A stretch of DNA of 19,694 bases from Candidatus Treponema excrementipullorum (GCA_018883625.1 JAHLFV010000072.1:1-19694), one strand, 5' to 3'; positions 7,818 through 15,181 are shown, counted from the first letter of the stretch. Notes: a model not told the origin generated them from the letters alone. Numbers and translations are program-made.

Positions 7818-8942
7818 TTATATTTTAAAACCTTGGCTTGCAGCTTTTACAAGTTTTGATTTTAACAGCTGATTTTCTTTTCTAAGCTGAGTAATTTCAT
7901 ATTGCTGAGATTTGATAGTTTCAGCCAAATCTCCGGTGGTCAGAGCCCCTGTTCCTAACAAATCTTCAACATAGGAAATTTTTGTTTCAAAATCTTCTTC
8001 AGCTTCCGATTCTGCCTGGTCAAAAGAGTTAAAGTCAGCATCAAAACTAATGGTTTTGGCTGTCATAATTTTTTCGGCAATACGATAAATGGACTGCGAT
8101 AAAAGGGACTGAGGTTTGTAAATAATTATAGGCAGACGAGACGCCAACGCTTTGTCCTGCATAGTGTCTCGGTATACTACACCTAAGTGGTTTAAATCCA
8201 ATCCCAAATACTCATTACAGGAGCGACGGATTTTTAAAGCTTTATCTGCGTCTCGAGGATCATCAATCATATTTAATATGAGCTGGGGTTTCAGTTGATT
8301 CAATCGTCGACGAAATACAGCCACATTGGAAGGATCTACTTCTTCAAGTTTTTCCAACAATTTGGGAACGTATAACTTTTGCAAAGATGTGGGATCTTTT
8401 TTTATTTCTTCCAAATATGCATAGGCCTTGGAATCGGTACCAAAGGTATTGTACATCATTCTGAAAACAGTGTTTTTAAGGAATAAATACCCGTTTAGAG
8501 TTGCTGTAACCGTAGGAGCTGTTACCAATATTGCCTGAGGTGTCATTAAAAACAAATCGAGAATGGTAAGGTGGGCACCGGCACCCAAATCCAAAATAAG
8601 ATAATCAGCAGAAAGACTTTGAAGATTACGAATCAAGTCTTTTTTTTGAGCAAGTTTTAGAGAAGTCAGACCGGGAATTTCAGAATCTCCGGGAATAAAG
8701 CGGAGATTGGGATATTCCGTATCAATAATGATATCTTCAAAGGCTATTTGACCTGTTAAATATGTACCTAAACCTACTTTGGGAGCTTGATGTCCGATAA
8801 CAAGATGAAGGTTCGATGCACCTAAATCCAAATCTGCGAGAACGACTTTTTTATTGGCTTGTCCCAAAGCTATGGCTAAATTGGCCGATATCAGACTCTT
8901 TCCGACACCACCTTTTCCGCTGGCAATAGGAATTATTTGCAT
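7818..8942 (-). CDS. MinD/ParA-like ATPase (FlhG-like) with C-terminal coiled coil
   Basis: This P-loop ATPase of 374 residues begins with a deviant Walker A at residues 9-16 (GKGGVGKS), which marks the MinD/ParA/FlhG group. The DLDLGASNLH and LILDLGAGAHLTILDLF segments follow, then PTVTATLNGYLFLKN. These match a MinD-like subgroup found in spirochaetes and deltaproteobacteria rather than a plasmid ParA. There is no C-terminal MinD membrane-targeting helix; instead the end (about 340-370) is a heptad-type coiled coil (ITQLRKENQLLKSKLVKA), suggesting dimer or partner binding. No flhF is adjacent, so an FlhG role in flagellar placement is only a possibility. The start overlaps the upstream membrane-protein gene by ten bases, with GGAG about ten bases ahead, so translation is probably coupled. 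Confidence 0.85.
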   Translation of the reverse strand: MQIIPIASGKGGVGKSLISANLAIALGQANKKVVLADLDLGASNLHLVIGHQAPKVGLGTYLTGQIAFEDIIIDTEYPNLRFIPGDSEIPGLTSLKLAQKKDLIRNLQSLSADYLILDLGAGAHLTILDLFLMTPQAILVTAPTVTATLNGYLFLKNTVFRMMYNTFGTDSKAYAYLEEIKKDPTSLQKLYVPKLLEKLEEVDPSNVAVFRRRLNQLKPQLILNMIDDPRDADKALKIRRSCNEYLGLDLNHLGVVYRDTMQDKALASRLPIIIYKPQSLLSQSIYRIAEKIMTAKTISFDADFNSFDQAESEAEEDFETKISYVEDLLGTGALTTGDLAETIKSQQYEITQLRKENQLLKSKLVKAASQGFKI

Positions 8943-9406
8943 AGTTCATCATCTCCGTGATTACAGTCTGTTGTATGGGATGTATTTTGTGCAAAAAGTT
9001 TTTCGGAAGAAAGATGTTCCGACCTTTTTTTTACAAAAAATACTACAGCCAGTATAACATCAAATACAGAAAATATCATTAAAATAAATGCAGATTTTAG
9101 GGAATAGTAATTATTTAAAGGGCCGTAAGTGAAGTATACAGGAAATGCGGCTCTGAAAAAAGACACGGCTCCGGCAGCAGAGAGGACTTTTGTGAGAGCA
9201 AAAAGTTTATAGAAAATTTCGGCAGGATATTCTTTTTTAGAGGACAAATAAAGGAAAATAAAGGGAAAAGTCATCAAAGGAACAGCTAAATACCAAGAAG
9301 CCGGCAACATTTCTATATTAAATTCCGGATGATATGTAAGAACAAATATCAGTCGAAACAGTTCGTAGCAGTATAAAAAAACAGTAAACACGAATTTTTT
9401 TTGCAT
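8933..9406 (-). CDS. Four-helix membrane protein of unknown function
   Basis: I do not recognise this family. The protein has 157 residues with hydrophobic segments at roughly 5-25, 37-56, 66-88 and 100-123, then a charged tail ending in a short Cys/His-bearing segment (CNHGDDELCK). It opens the operon with the MinD-like ATPase and lgt and overlaps the ATPase gene by ten bases, so it could be the membrane partner of that ATPase, but this is inference from position only. No Shine-Dalgarno precedes ATG 9406. A near-consensus promoter has its -10 box exactly seven bases upstream, so the mRNA is predicted to be leaderless. Confidence 0.75.
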   Translation of the reverse strand: MQKKFVFTVFLYCYELFRLIFVLTYHPEFNIEMLPASWYLAVPLMTFPFIFLYLSSKKEYPAEIFYKLFALTKVLSAAGAVSFFRAAFPVYFTYGPLNNYYSLKSAFILMIFSVFDVILAVVFFVKKRSEHLSSEKLFAQNTSHTTDCNHGDDELCK

Positions 9407-9413
9407 AAAGAAA

Positions 9414-9442
9414 ATTGTAAGGAAAGCTTAAGGCCTCGTCAA
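9414..9442 (-). promoter_or_regulatory. Promoter of the membrane protein-minD-lgt operon, abutting the ATG
   Basis: On the minus strand TTGACG (9437-9442) and TACAAT (9414-9419) are separated by exactly 17 bases, five of six matches to consensus in each box. Only seven bases (TTTCTTT) separate the -10 from ATG 9406, so transcription should begin at or one base before the start codon. Confidence 0.75.
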
Positions 9443-9476
9443 GATGTAAAATACTATTCCATAGTGTTAGTATATG

Positions 9477-9505
9477 TTGACAAAATAAAATTATTTATGT
9501 AGAAT
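9477..9505 (+). promoter_or_regulatory. Promoter of the tRNA cluster
   Basis: A perfect TTGACA (9477-9482), a 17-base spacer and TAGAAT (9500-9505) give a strong sigma-70 promoter. The predicted transcription start near 9512 is about seven bases ahead of tRNA-Ser(UGA). It diverges from the minus-strand operon promoter. Confidence 0.85.
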
Positions 9506-9518
9506 GTTAAAGCTTTTT

Positions 9519-9603
9519 GGAGCGGTGGCCGAGTGGTTTAAGGCGGCGGTCTTGAAAACCGTTGTGCTGAGAGGTACCGAGGGTTCGAATCCCTCCTGCT
9601 CCG
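9519..9603 (+). tRNA. tRNA-Ser (anticodon TGA)
   Basis: This is an 85-base class II tRNA. The acceptor stem is GGAGCGG with CTGCTCC and discriminator G. The anticodon stem GCGGT/ACCGT closes the loop CTTGAAA, giving TGA. It has a long variable arm and a standard TTCGAAT T-loop. CCA is not encoded. It is the first gene of the cluster. Confidence 0.95.
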
Positions 9604-9660
9604 AAGTCTTTTCTTACTTATTCCGTTGACAGATTTATACAAGAAGAAAAGATGGCTGTT

Positions 9661-9745
9661 GGAAGCGTGGTAGAGCGGTAATACAACGGATTGCTAATCC
9701 GTCGGTTCTTTACAGGCCGGGCAGGTTCGACTCCTGTCGCTTCCG
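9661..9745 (+). tRNA. tRNA-Ser (anticodon GCT)
   Basis: This is an 85-base class II tRNA with acceptor GGAAGCG/CGCTTCC and discriminator G. The loop TTGCTAA gives anticodon GCT for the AGC and AGU codons. The variable arm pairs CGG with CCG. The D arm has only a three-base stem (GTA/TAC). CCA is not encoded. Confidence 0.93.
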
Positions 9746-9752
9746 TGGTTTT

Positions 9753-9826
9753 GAGACTATAGCTCAGCTGGATAGAGCGTCAGATTGCGGATCTGAAGGC
9801 CGGAGGTTCGAACCCTCTTAGTCTCG
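9753..9826 (+). tRNA. tRNA-Arg (anticodon GCG)
   Basis: This is a 74-base class I tRNA with acceptor GAGACTA/TAGTCTC and discriminator G. The D arm GCTCAGCTGGATAGAGC has A20, an arginine identity base. The anticodon stem TCAGA/TCTGA closes loop TTGCGGA, so the anticodon is GCG, reading CGC and probably CGU. Most bacteria use ACG, edited to inosine, for this box. CCA is not encoded. Confidence 0.92.
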
Positions 9827-9827
9827 T

Positions 9828-9852
9828 AGGGCTTACTGTAAAGCCCTTTTTT
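9828..9852 (+). terminator. Terminator after tRNA-Arg
   Basis: AGGGCTT (9828-9834) pairs with AAGCCCT (9841-9847) around a 6-base loop and is followed by a run of six T. It ends the three-tRNA transcript, so tRNA-Ser(GGA) needs its own promoter or read-through. I see no convincing promoter in 9853-9876. Confidence 0.85.
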
Positions 9853-9876
9853 ATTTGGTAGCGGTGGTTACCTATT

Positions 9877-9961
9877 GGAAAGATGTCCGAGTGGTCGATG
9901 GTGCAGTCTTGGAAAGGCTGTGTACCGAAAGGTACCGGGGGTTCGAATCCCCCTCTTTCCG
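9877..9961 (+). tRNA. tRNA-Ser (anticodon GGA)
   Basis: This is an 85-base class II tRNA with acceptor GGAAAGA/TCTTTCC and discriminator G. Anticodon stem CAGTC/GGCTG, with one G-U pair, closes loop TTGGAAA, giving GGA for UCC and UCU. The variable arm has a GGTACC-type stem. CCA is not encoded. The SRP RNA helix begins eight bases downstream. Confidence 0.94.
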
Positions 9962-9969
9962 TTTTTTAG

Positions 9970-10093
9970 GACTCTTTTGATGAGTCCAGGTGCTATGCAA
10001 GAAGTCATTATCCAACCCCGTCAGGTTCGGAAGAAAGCAGCGGCAGATAGTTGATTTCTGTGCCGTAGTTTACCTGGGCTCTTCAAAGGGGTC
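9970..10093 (+). ncRNA. ffs: Small signal recognition particle RNA (4.5S type)
   Basis: The conserved domain IV is plain: CCCGTCAGGTTCGGAAGAAAGCAGCGG carries the GGAA tetraloop and the asymmetric AGCAGC side that bind Ffh. I set the ends by base pairing. GAGTCCAGGT (9982-9991) pairs with ACCTGGGCTC (10072-10081), and outside it GACTCTTTTGA (9970-9980) pairs with TCAAAGGGGTC (10083-10093) through eleven pairs including three G-U. The RNA is thus one long rod of about 124 bases without an Alu domain. It lies eight bases after tRNA-Ser(GGA), so the two are probably cut from one precursor. Confidence 0.93.
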
Positions 10094-10100
10094 TTTTTTT
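10083..10100 (+). terminator. Terminator formed by the outer SRP RNA helix
   Basis: The 3' strand of the outer helix ends in GGGGTC and is followed directly by seven T (10094-10100). The closing helix of the SRP RNA with this T run looks like a terminator whose 5' arm is the beginning of the RNA itself. Confidence 0.6.
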
Positions 10101-10341
10101 ATTTCAAAAGGCTGGCTACTTTTTTCAGGTTGGAGTGGTGCAGAGATCTTACTTACAGGTGTCACGGTAAGCCCCAATATTGCTCCACTTGGTTTTTGTT
10201 CCCTGCAACATTTACACACTGTTTTATCCCTATTTTTTACTTGTCAGTGCGTAAAGCATTGTTGGACTTTCTATTCTACCCCTCAATGCTTATGGAACAG
10301 CTACTCATCTCTTTTAAGAATGACGTATCCGAGTACAAGTT
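10101..10341. other. Intergenic stretch with no recognised content
   Basis: These 241 bases between the SRP RNA and the end of pyrC hold no RNA gene or terminator I can recognise. Minus-strand frames close quickly with stop codons, and the plus-strand open frames look random, with cysteine- and phenylalanine-rich products and no ribosome binding site. Confidence 0.5.
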
Positions 10342-11814
10342 TTATTTTTCGTCAAACTTATACACGCACCTACCCCGGAAATAGGTTGCCATAACTTTTC
10401 CGGTGAGAGTTTTTCCTTCCAGTGGAGTATATTTCCCTTTGGAATAGAAATTTTCTCCCCGAACTGTCCAAGAAAAATCTGGATCGCATAGGATAAAGTC
10501 AGCCAAGAATCCCGGTTCCAACAAGCCTCTGGCATAGGGGCCTTTATTCAGTTTTAAAATACCAGCCGGATTTGCGGAAGCTAACTTTGCGTATTCTTTA
10601 TAGGAAAGAATACCCTGTTTAATTAAAACTGTATTGCACAGGGCATAGGCTGTTTCCAGTCCGGAAAAGCCAGGAGCACCATTGATTTTATCTTGGGCTG
10701 TATGAGGTGCATGATCTGTGGAAATGCAATCAACGGTGCCGTCTTTGAGAGCTTCAAAAAGGGCAGCTTGGTCTTTTTCCAAACGTAAGGGAGGATTTAC
10801 AATATGAACTAAATTTTCATCTGAGGCTGTAAGACCAAAGCCTATATGATGGGGTGTGGCTTCACAAGTCACTTTGTATCCCTTCTCTTTTGCTTGGCGG
10901 AGTGCCTCTAAAGAACCCTCTGTACTTATGTGGCATACGTGAAGATGGCAATCGGCTTCGTGAGCCACATCAATATTCCGTTTTGTTGCTACATCTTCTG
11001 CCATTCTTAAAATACGATTTGCTTCTTCCAAAAGAGCAAAGGCTTCCCGTTTTTTTTCTTCGGGGAGATTCTTAAGAAAGCTGTTGGGATTATCTTTTGC
11101 CCCTTCATACAAAATTGCCCGGGCTCGGCTACGAAATTGCCTGGCTTCTGCGGCAAGACTCATATCTTCGCAATGACAGGCAACTGCGATACCTTTTTTT
11201 CCACATAGTTCCATGGCTCGAAATAACACAGCCGCAGACTCTACGTCTCTGCCGTCCTCGGTTACAAGAGGAATGCCGGGAATGGTGTATAACGAATCCC
11301 TAGATGATTGCGGAGATTCGGCGGAAATCAGGGACGCTGTATAGTCCGGTAACGTGTCCAAGTGAGAAAGTGTTTTTCCGTCAAAATGATGGGTGATGGA
11401 AACACTTTGAATAACCTGTGCCATGGAATACTGTTGTGCCTGTTCACAGACAGCTGCCGCTTCTTCCATAGAAGATACCGGAGGGGTAGTATTGGGCATA
11501 AGCACCAAAGTTCCGAATCCACCTGCGGCGGCGGCCTTTACTGCGGTAGCGATTTCCTCTTTTTGTTCCTGCCCGGGACAACGAAAATGGGCGTGCAGAT
11601 CCACAAAAGAAGGTTGAATAATAAGTCCTTTTGCATCAACAAATTCTGTCTCTTCCTCTTTGGAGAAAATGCTTTGAGCGATTTTTTTTATTTCACCCGA
11701 AGAAAAGTTTCCGGTGACTATAGATTTTATTCTTTCTCCGCTGACAAAGAGACATCCCTGGGTATCCTTATATGCGTCTACCAAACGGGCATTGAAGATG
11801 CAAAGATTTTTCAT
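10342..11814 (-). CDS. pyrC: Dihydroorotase, class I
   Basis: This enzyme closes N-carbamoyl-aspartate to dihydroorotate, step three of pyrimidine synthesis. The metal-binding residues are present: H74 and H76 in DLHAHFRCPG, D187 in TEDG, H214 in HCED, H295 in HISTEGS and D367 in STDHAPHT; MPNTTPP is also conserved. At 490 residues it is longer than the usual 420-430, mainly from about 20 extra residues near 38-55 and a charged helical insertion near 225-275. A Cys replaces the usual Glu in the HxR-E-PG part of the first motif. The ATG overlaps the stop of pyrI by four bases (ATGA), with GGGAG upstream, so the three pyr genes are translationally coupled. No terminator is visible after the stop. 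Confidence 0.94.
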   Translation of the reverse strand: MKNLCIFNARLVDAYKDTQGCLFVSGERIKSIVTGNFSSGEIKKIAQSIFSKEEETEFVDAKGLIIQPSFVDLHAHFRCPGQEQKEEIATAVKAAAAGGFGTLVLMPNTTPPVSSMEEAAAVCEQAQQYSMAQVIQSVSITHHFDGKTLSHLDTLPDYTASLISAESPQSSRDSLYTIPGIPLVTEDGRDVESAAVLFRAMELCGKKGIAVACHCEDMSLAAEARQFRSRARAILYEGAKDNPNSFLKNLPEEKKREAFALLEEANRILRMAEDVATKRNIDVAHEADCHLHVCHISTEGSLEALRQAKEKGYKVTCEATPHHIGFGLTASDENLVHIVNPPLRLEKDQAALFEALKDGTVDCISTDHAPHTAQDKINGAPGFSGLETAYALCNTVLIKQGILSYKEYAKLASANPAGILKLNKGPYARGLLEPGFLADFILCDPDFSWTVRGENFYSKGKYTPLEGKTLTGKVMATYFRGRCVYKFDEK

Positions 11815-12251
11815 ATTAGTTCTCCCAAACCACCTTTATGGATTTCGTCACAATATTCGCAACGATATTCTCCCGTTTCCTTGCTTACAAGACGGAAAAT
11901 ATGCGGTAGATATGATTCCGTACTGGTTATACAGCGGGGATTTTTACAGGTTATAACGTTTTCTACTCTATCGGGTTTGGATAGCGTGATTTTTTTTACG
12001 ATTTTTTCGTCTGAAACCACATTCACTGTTATGTTGGGATCGATAAATCCCAATACGGAGTAATCGATATTGATAATGTTATCGATTTTAATAATATCTT
12101 TTTTTCCGTGTCGATTAGAGTGAACATTCAAAATCAGGGCTACGGAGTAGGTGGCCTTATCTAAGCCTAGCCAAGAAAAAATCTTGGGACCGCAACCGGC
12201 CTTAATGTGGTCAATAACCAAGCCATTTTTTATGGTATCTACGTTTAACAT
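11811..12251 (-). CDS. pyrI: Aspartate carbamoyltransferase regulatory subunit
   Basis: This 146-residue protein is the regulatory chain of class B aspartate carbamoyltransferase, which binds CTP or ATP in its N-terminal domain and holds the catalytic trimers together through a zinc domain. The nucleotide-binding part includes GLVIDHI and the IIKIDN stretch. The zinc ligands are C102, C107, C131 and C134 with the standard spacing. It starts on the last base of the pyrB stop codon (TAATG) with GGAG nearby. Its presence means that flux into pyrimidines is probably controlled by allosteric CTP inhibition. Confidence 0.96.
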   Translation of the reverse strand: MLNVDTIKNGLVIDHIKAGCGPKIFSWLGLDKATYSVALILNVHSNRHGKKDIIKIDNIINIDYSVLGFIDPNITVNVVSDEKIVKKITLSKPDRVENVITCKNPRCITSTESYLPHIFRLVSKETGEYRCEYCDEIHKGGLGELI

Positions 12252-13174
12252 TAGAGTGCTCCTGTCAGTTTTGCGATTAAAGCCATACGGGCGTACATGC
12301 CGTATTTAACCTGCTTAAAGTAAGCTGCCCGGGGATCTTGATCCACAGAAGGTGAAATTTCATTGACTCGGGGAAGAGGATGTAAAACGATCATAGAGTC
12401 TTTTGCCAGCTTCATTTTTTCTTTATCCAAAATGTAGCTGTCTTTTAAGCGGATATAATCCTGCTCATTGAAAAATCGTTCTGCCTGAACACGAGTCATG
12501 TAGAGAATATCCAAGTCTCCGATGACTTCTTCTAGGCGTAGCACTTCCCGAGTCTCAATTCCGGCAGGTTTCAGTACCTGTTCCGTTATATACCGGGGAA
12601 TAGACAATTCTGGCGGATTGATAAACACAAATTTATTGTTTTTGTAACGACTCATAGCTTTACAAAGACTATGAACTGTCCGTCCAAACTTTAAGTCTCC
12701 GCAAAAACCTATGGTATGACCCTCAAAGCCGCCCTTAAGGGAGCGAATGGTAAGTAAATCGGTCAATGTTTGGGTAGGGTGGTGATGTCCGCCATCACCG
12801 GCGTTAATAACTGGTACTGCAGAGTATTGTGAAGCTACTAAAGCAGAGCCTTCTTTGGGATTCCGCATGGCTATAACATCAACATAGGAAGATACAGTTC
12901 GAATAGTGTCTGCCAAGGTTTCGCCTTTTGTGGATGATGAGTAAGACGCATCGGCAAAACCTAAAACGGAACCACCCAGTCGCAACATGGCTGCCTCAAA
13001 AGAAAGCCGTGTTCTGGTACTTGGCTCAAAAAAAAGTGTCGCAAGAATTTTCCCACGACACACATCATTAAAAGCTACTGGATCTACAATAATCTGCTCC
13101 GCAAGGGAACAAATTTCATCAATATCCTGTACAGTCAAATTTCCCGGTTCAATTACGTGTAATCCTTTTAACAT
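12251..13174 (-). CDS. pyrB: Aspartate carbamoyltransferase catalytic subunit
   Basis: This 307-residue subunit joins carbamoyl phosphate and aspartate, the committed step of pyrimidine synthesis. Signature motifs are FFEPSTRTRLSFE with the S52-T-R-T phosphate site, the 80s loop SSSTKGET with its catalytic Lys, GDGGHHHPTQTLTDL, GDLKFGRTVHSL and HPLPRVNEI, then DPRAAYF. The length is standard. It is the first gene of a pyrB-pyrI-pyrC operon. A GGGGG run lies five bases before the ATG as ribosome binding site. Treponema pallidum is known to lack this pathway, so the host is probably a more self-sufficient treponeme. Confidence 0.97.
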   Translation of the reverse strand: MLKGLHVIEPGNLTVQDIDEICSLAEQIIVDPVAFNDVCRGKILATLFFEPSTRTRLSFEAAMLRLGGSVLGFADASYSSSTKGETLADTIRTVSSYVDVIAMRNPKEGSALVASQYSAVPVINAGDGGHHHPTQTLTDLLTIRSLKGGFEGHTIGFCGDLKFGRTVHSLCKAMSRYKNNKFVFINPPELSIPRYITEQVLKPAGIETREVLRLEEVIGDLDILYMTRVQAERFFNEQDYIRLKDSYILDKEKMKLAKDSMIVLHPLPRVNEISPSVDQDPRAAYFKQVKYGMYARMALIAKLTGAL

Positions 13175-13193
13175 GAAACCCCCATTGGCAGAG

Positions 13194-13222
13194 AGTCTAT
13201 CATAAAACGGCCTCTACGCCAA
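13194..13222 (-). promoter_or_regulatory. Promoter of pyrBIC
   Basis: On the minus strand TTGGCG (13217-13222), a 17-base spacer and an extended -10 TGATAGACT (TAGACT at 13194-13199) precede pyrB. Transcription should start near 13187, leaving only about 13 leader bases, too short for an attenuator of the enterobacterial pyrBI type. Confidence 0.55.
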
Positions 13223-13229
13223 GAGAAAT

Positions 13230-14627
13230 TTATTTTCCGAAAAGGTTTTTAACCAAGGATTTTATGTCTTTTATACAGGTAATGCCGGCTTCTTCTTCCG
13301 GAGCCAACAGTGTTGTAAATCCCAAAGCGGCGGCAGCCTTTGCCCTCTGTTTTATTCTGTTTACGGGGCGTATTTCTCCTGCAAGACTCAATTCTCCCAC
13401 TAACGCAGTGTTGGGAGGTAATGCCAAATCTGTTCTGGCAGAAAAAAGGGCCGCCGCCAGCGCTGCGTCGATGGCGCTTTCTGTCAGTCGGACGCCGCCG
13501 GCAACGTTTATGTAAATGTCTTGATCACTGAAACGCAACCCTGCCCGTTTTTCCAGTACTGCGGCGACCCGGCTTACTCTGGCAGAGTCAACTTTGTCGG
13601 AGTACACTCTGGTAACGGAAGCTTTTGCCGGAACCGTCAATGCTTGAATTTCCACAAGGAAAACACGGCTTCCTTCAAAAACCGGTACGGAAGCTACTCC
13701 CGGGGGAATTGTACCTGTTCTGCGGGTAATGAACAGAGAAGATGGATCTTCAATAGGTATCAATCCTCCTTCTGTCATGGCAAAAATTCCCAATTCATCC
13801 ACTGAACCAAAGCGGTTTTTCTGGGCTCGCAAAAACCGGGCTTGCGCTTCGTTATGTTCAAAGGAAATAACGGCGTCTACCATATGCTCCAAAGATTTAG
13901 GGCCTGCAATATTACCTTCTTTTGTAACATGGGCAGTGATTATCAAAACTGCGTCGTGCTCTTTCACCCACGAGATAAGTTCGTTAGAACAGTATTTTAA
14001 CTGATTTATTGTACCGGGAATAAGACCGGCTTCCGGACTGTAAATCGTTTGAATGGAATCTACCACGATAAATAAGGGTGTCAGGGCATTAAGAGCATCT
14101 TCAATATCTGCCAGCTGCGTAGTACAAAGCAACTGTAAATTTTCCATCTGTTCCGGCTCTGTTATTCCCAATCGTTGAGCTCTGGCTTTGATTTGAGGTG
14201 CAGACTCTTCTCCAGAAACGTAGAGTATCTTTCTCTTGTTTCCTGGGTTTGAACCTTGTGTAGTAGAAGCAACTCTTTGAGCTATAGAGGCTGCGGTTTG
14301 AAGTAATAAGGTAGATTTTCCGATACCCGGTTCTCCGCCTAAAAGAATTGCAGAACGAAGCATGGCACCGCCTCCCAAGACTCGGTCGAATTCCTCTATA
14401 CCTGTAGACAGTCGGGCTCCTTCCTGAGCATTGACAGCGGATAAAGCAGTGGGTTTTGCTCTGAGAGTACTGGAAGAGTTACCGGCAACAGAACTGGCAG
14501 ATTCTTGAACCCATTCTTCAAAGCTATTCCATTCACCGCATTCAGGACATCGTCCCAACCACCGTGGCTGAGTAAAACCGCAGGAGTTGCATTTGTAAAC
14601 TATTGAATTTCCTTTTTTCTTTGCCAT
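13230..14627 (-). CDS. radA: DNA repair and recombination ATPase RadA
   Basis: This 465-residue protein is bacterial RadA, a RecA-like helicase that helps branch migration during recombination. Domains in order are a C4 zinc finger (C13, C16, C27, C30), a RecA-type ATPase with Walker A GGEPGIGKST at 97-106 and Walker B LFIVVDS near 185-191, the RadA-specific KNRFG at 270-274, and a C-terminal Lon-like domain without protease activity. The length is usual. A GAGGA site lies upstream of the ATG. It follows the NusG-domain gene by 18 bases and probably shares its promoter. Confidence 0.97.
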   Translation of the reverse strand: MAKKKGNSIVYKCNSCGFTQPRWLGRCPECGEWNSFEEWVQESASSVAGNSSSTLRAKPTALSAVNAQEGARLSTGIEEFDRVLGGGAMLRSAILLGGEPGIGKSTLLLQTAASIAQRVASTTQGSNPGNKRKILYVSGEESAPQIKARAQRLGITEPEQMENLQLLCTTQLADIEDALNALTPLFIVVDSIQTIYSPEAGLIPGTINQLKYCSNELISWVKEHDAVLIITAHVTKEGNIAGPKSLEHMVDAVISFEHNEAQARFLRAQKNRFGSVDELGIFAMTEGGLIPIEDPSSLFITRRTGTIPPGVASVPVFEGSRVFLVEIQALTVPAKASVTRVYSDKVDSARVSRVAAVLEKRAGLRFSDQDIYINVAGGVRLTESAIDAALAAALFSARTDLALPPNTALVGELSLAGEIRPVNRIKQRAKAAAALGFTTLLAPEEEAGITCIKDIKSLVKNLFGK

Positions 14628-14645
14628 TTTTTCCTCAATACTTTA

Positions 14646-15032
14646 TTAAAAAACCATGATGTCAATATCGCTTTCTTCTTCTTGGGATTCTATCCGCATA
14701 AAAATCCCGTTGGGCAGGCAAGCCGACCATTCTCCGTTTTTGGAAATGGGAGGAGATGCCACACATGTTTTATTTGCACAGGGAGAATCCAAAAATCCTG
14801 CCTTCCCTTGATCAATTTCTATTACCGATATACCTTGGTGTCCCTGAATTTCCACAGTTGTATTTTCTTCCAGTGGATAAATGTATTCTCCCTGAGGACC
14901 GGTGATAATTACTAGGGGTATTCCCTTATTTCCGGAAAAAGCGAGAAAGAAAGATACTCCGCAGACAAAAACGGACAGAATGATAATTATATAATCTGCA
15001 GGTTTAAGTAATCTCTCTGATCGTTGTTTCAT
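14646..15032 (-). CDS. NusG domain II-containing membrane protein
   Basis: This 128-residue protein has one N-terminal membrane helix (about 13-35) and an exported domain of the NusG domain II family (DUF1312). The pattern is seen in VIITGPQGEYIYPLEEN, then a QGISVIEIDQGKAGFLDSPC segment, KTCV, and a final CLPN. The three cysteines (DSPC, KTCV and ACLPN) are typical. The molecular function of the family is unknown. It is the first gene before radA. The ribosome binding site is weak (AAGTGG). Confidence 0.85.
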   Translation of the reverse strand: MKQRSERLLKPADYIIIILSVFVCGVSFFLAFSGNKGIPLVIITGPQGEYIYPLEENTTVEIQGHQGISVIEIDQGKAGFLDSPCANKTCVASPPISKNGEWSACLPNGIFMRIESQEEESDIDIMVF

Positions 15033-15082
15033 ATCATTACCACTTTGTACTGTTTCATAGATTGTTGTTTTAGAATACCTGT

Positions 15083-15111
15083 AAAATAACAGGACAGAGA
15101 AAAGTCTGCAA
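15083..15111 (-). promoter_or_regulatory. Probable promoter of the NusG-domain gene and radA
   Basis: On the minus strand TTGCAG (15106-15111), 17 bases, then an extended -10 TGTTATTTT (TATTTT at 15083-15088). The -10 lies exactly between the arms of an inverted repeat, CCTGT and ACAGG (15078-15093). A competing TATAAT lies at 15116-15121 without a good -35. Confidence 0.5.
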
Positions 15112-15152
15112 TATAATTATAGAATAAAAAAAGCAAAAATCAGTTTTTTATC

Positions 15153-15181
15153 TTGTCATAGGTACTTTTCCCTTGTAAAAT
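15153..15181 (+). promoter_or_regulatory. Promoter of the DTW gene, abutting the ATG
   Basis: TTGTCA (15153-15158), a spacer of exactly 17 bases, and TAAAAT (15176-15181). Seven bases (CCCTTTC) separate the -10 from ATG 15189, so transcription should start at or next to the start codon. There is no Shine-Dalgarno. Confidence 0.75.

Noticed and set aside
9626..9654. TTGACA between the first two tRNAs as a promoter
   Set aside because: At a 17-base spacing the -10 position reads AAGATG, a poor match; the tRNAs are probably transcribed from the upstream promoter.
9962..9988. T run and hairpin right after tRNA-Ser(GGA) as a terminator
   Set aside because: The T run comes before the hairpin, not after it, so the order is wrong for an intrinsic terminator on the plus strand.
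9990..10394. Open reading frames across the SRP RNA and the following gap
   Set aside because: They overlap an unmistakable SRP RNA, lack ribosome binding sites and have Cys/Phe-rich, random-looking products.
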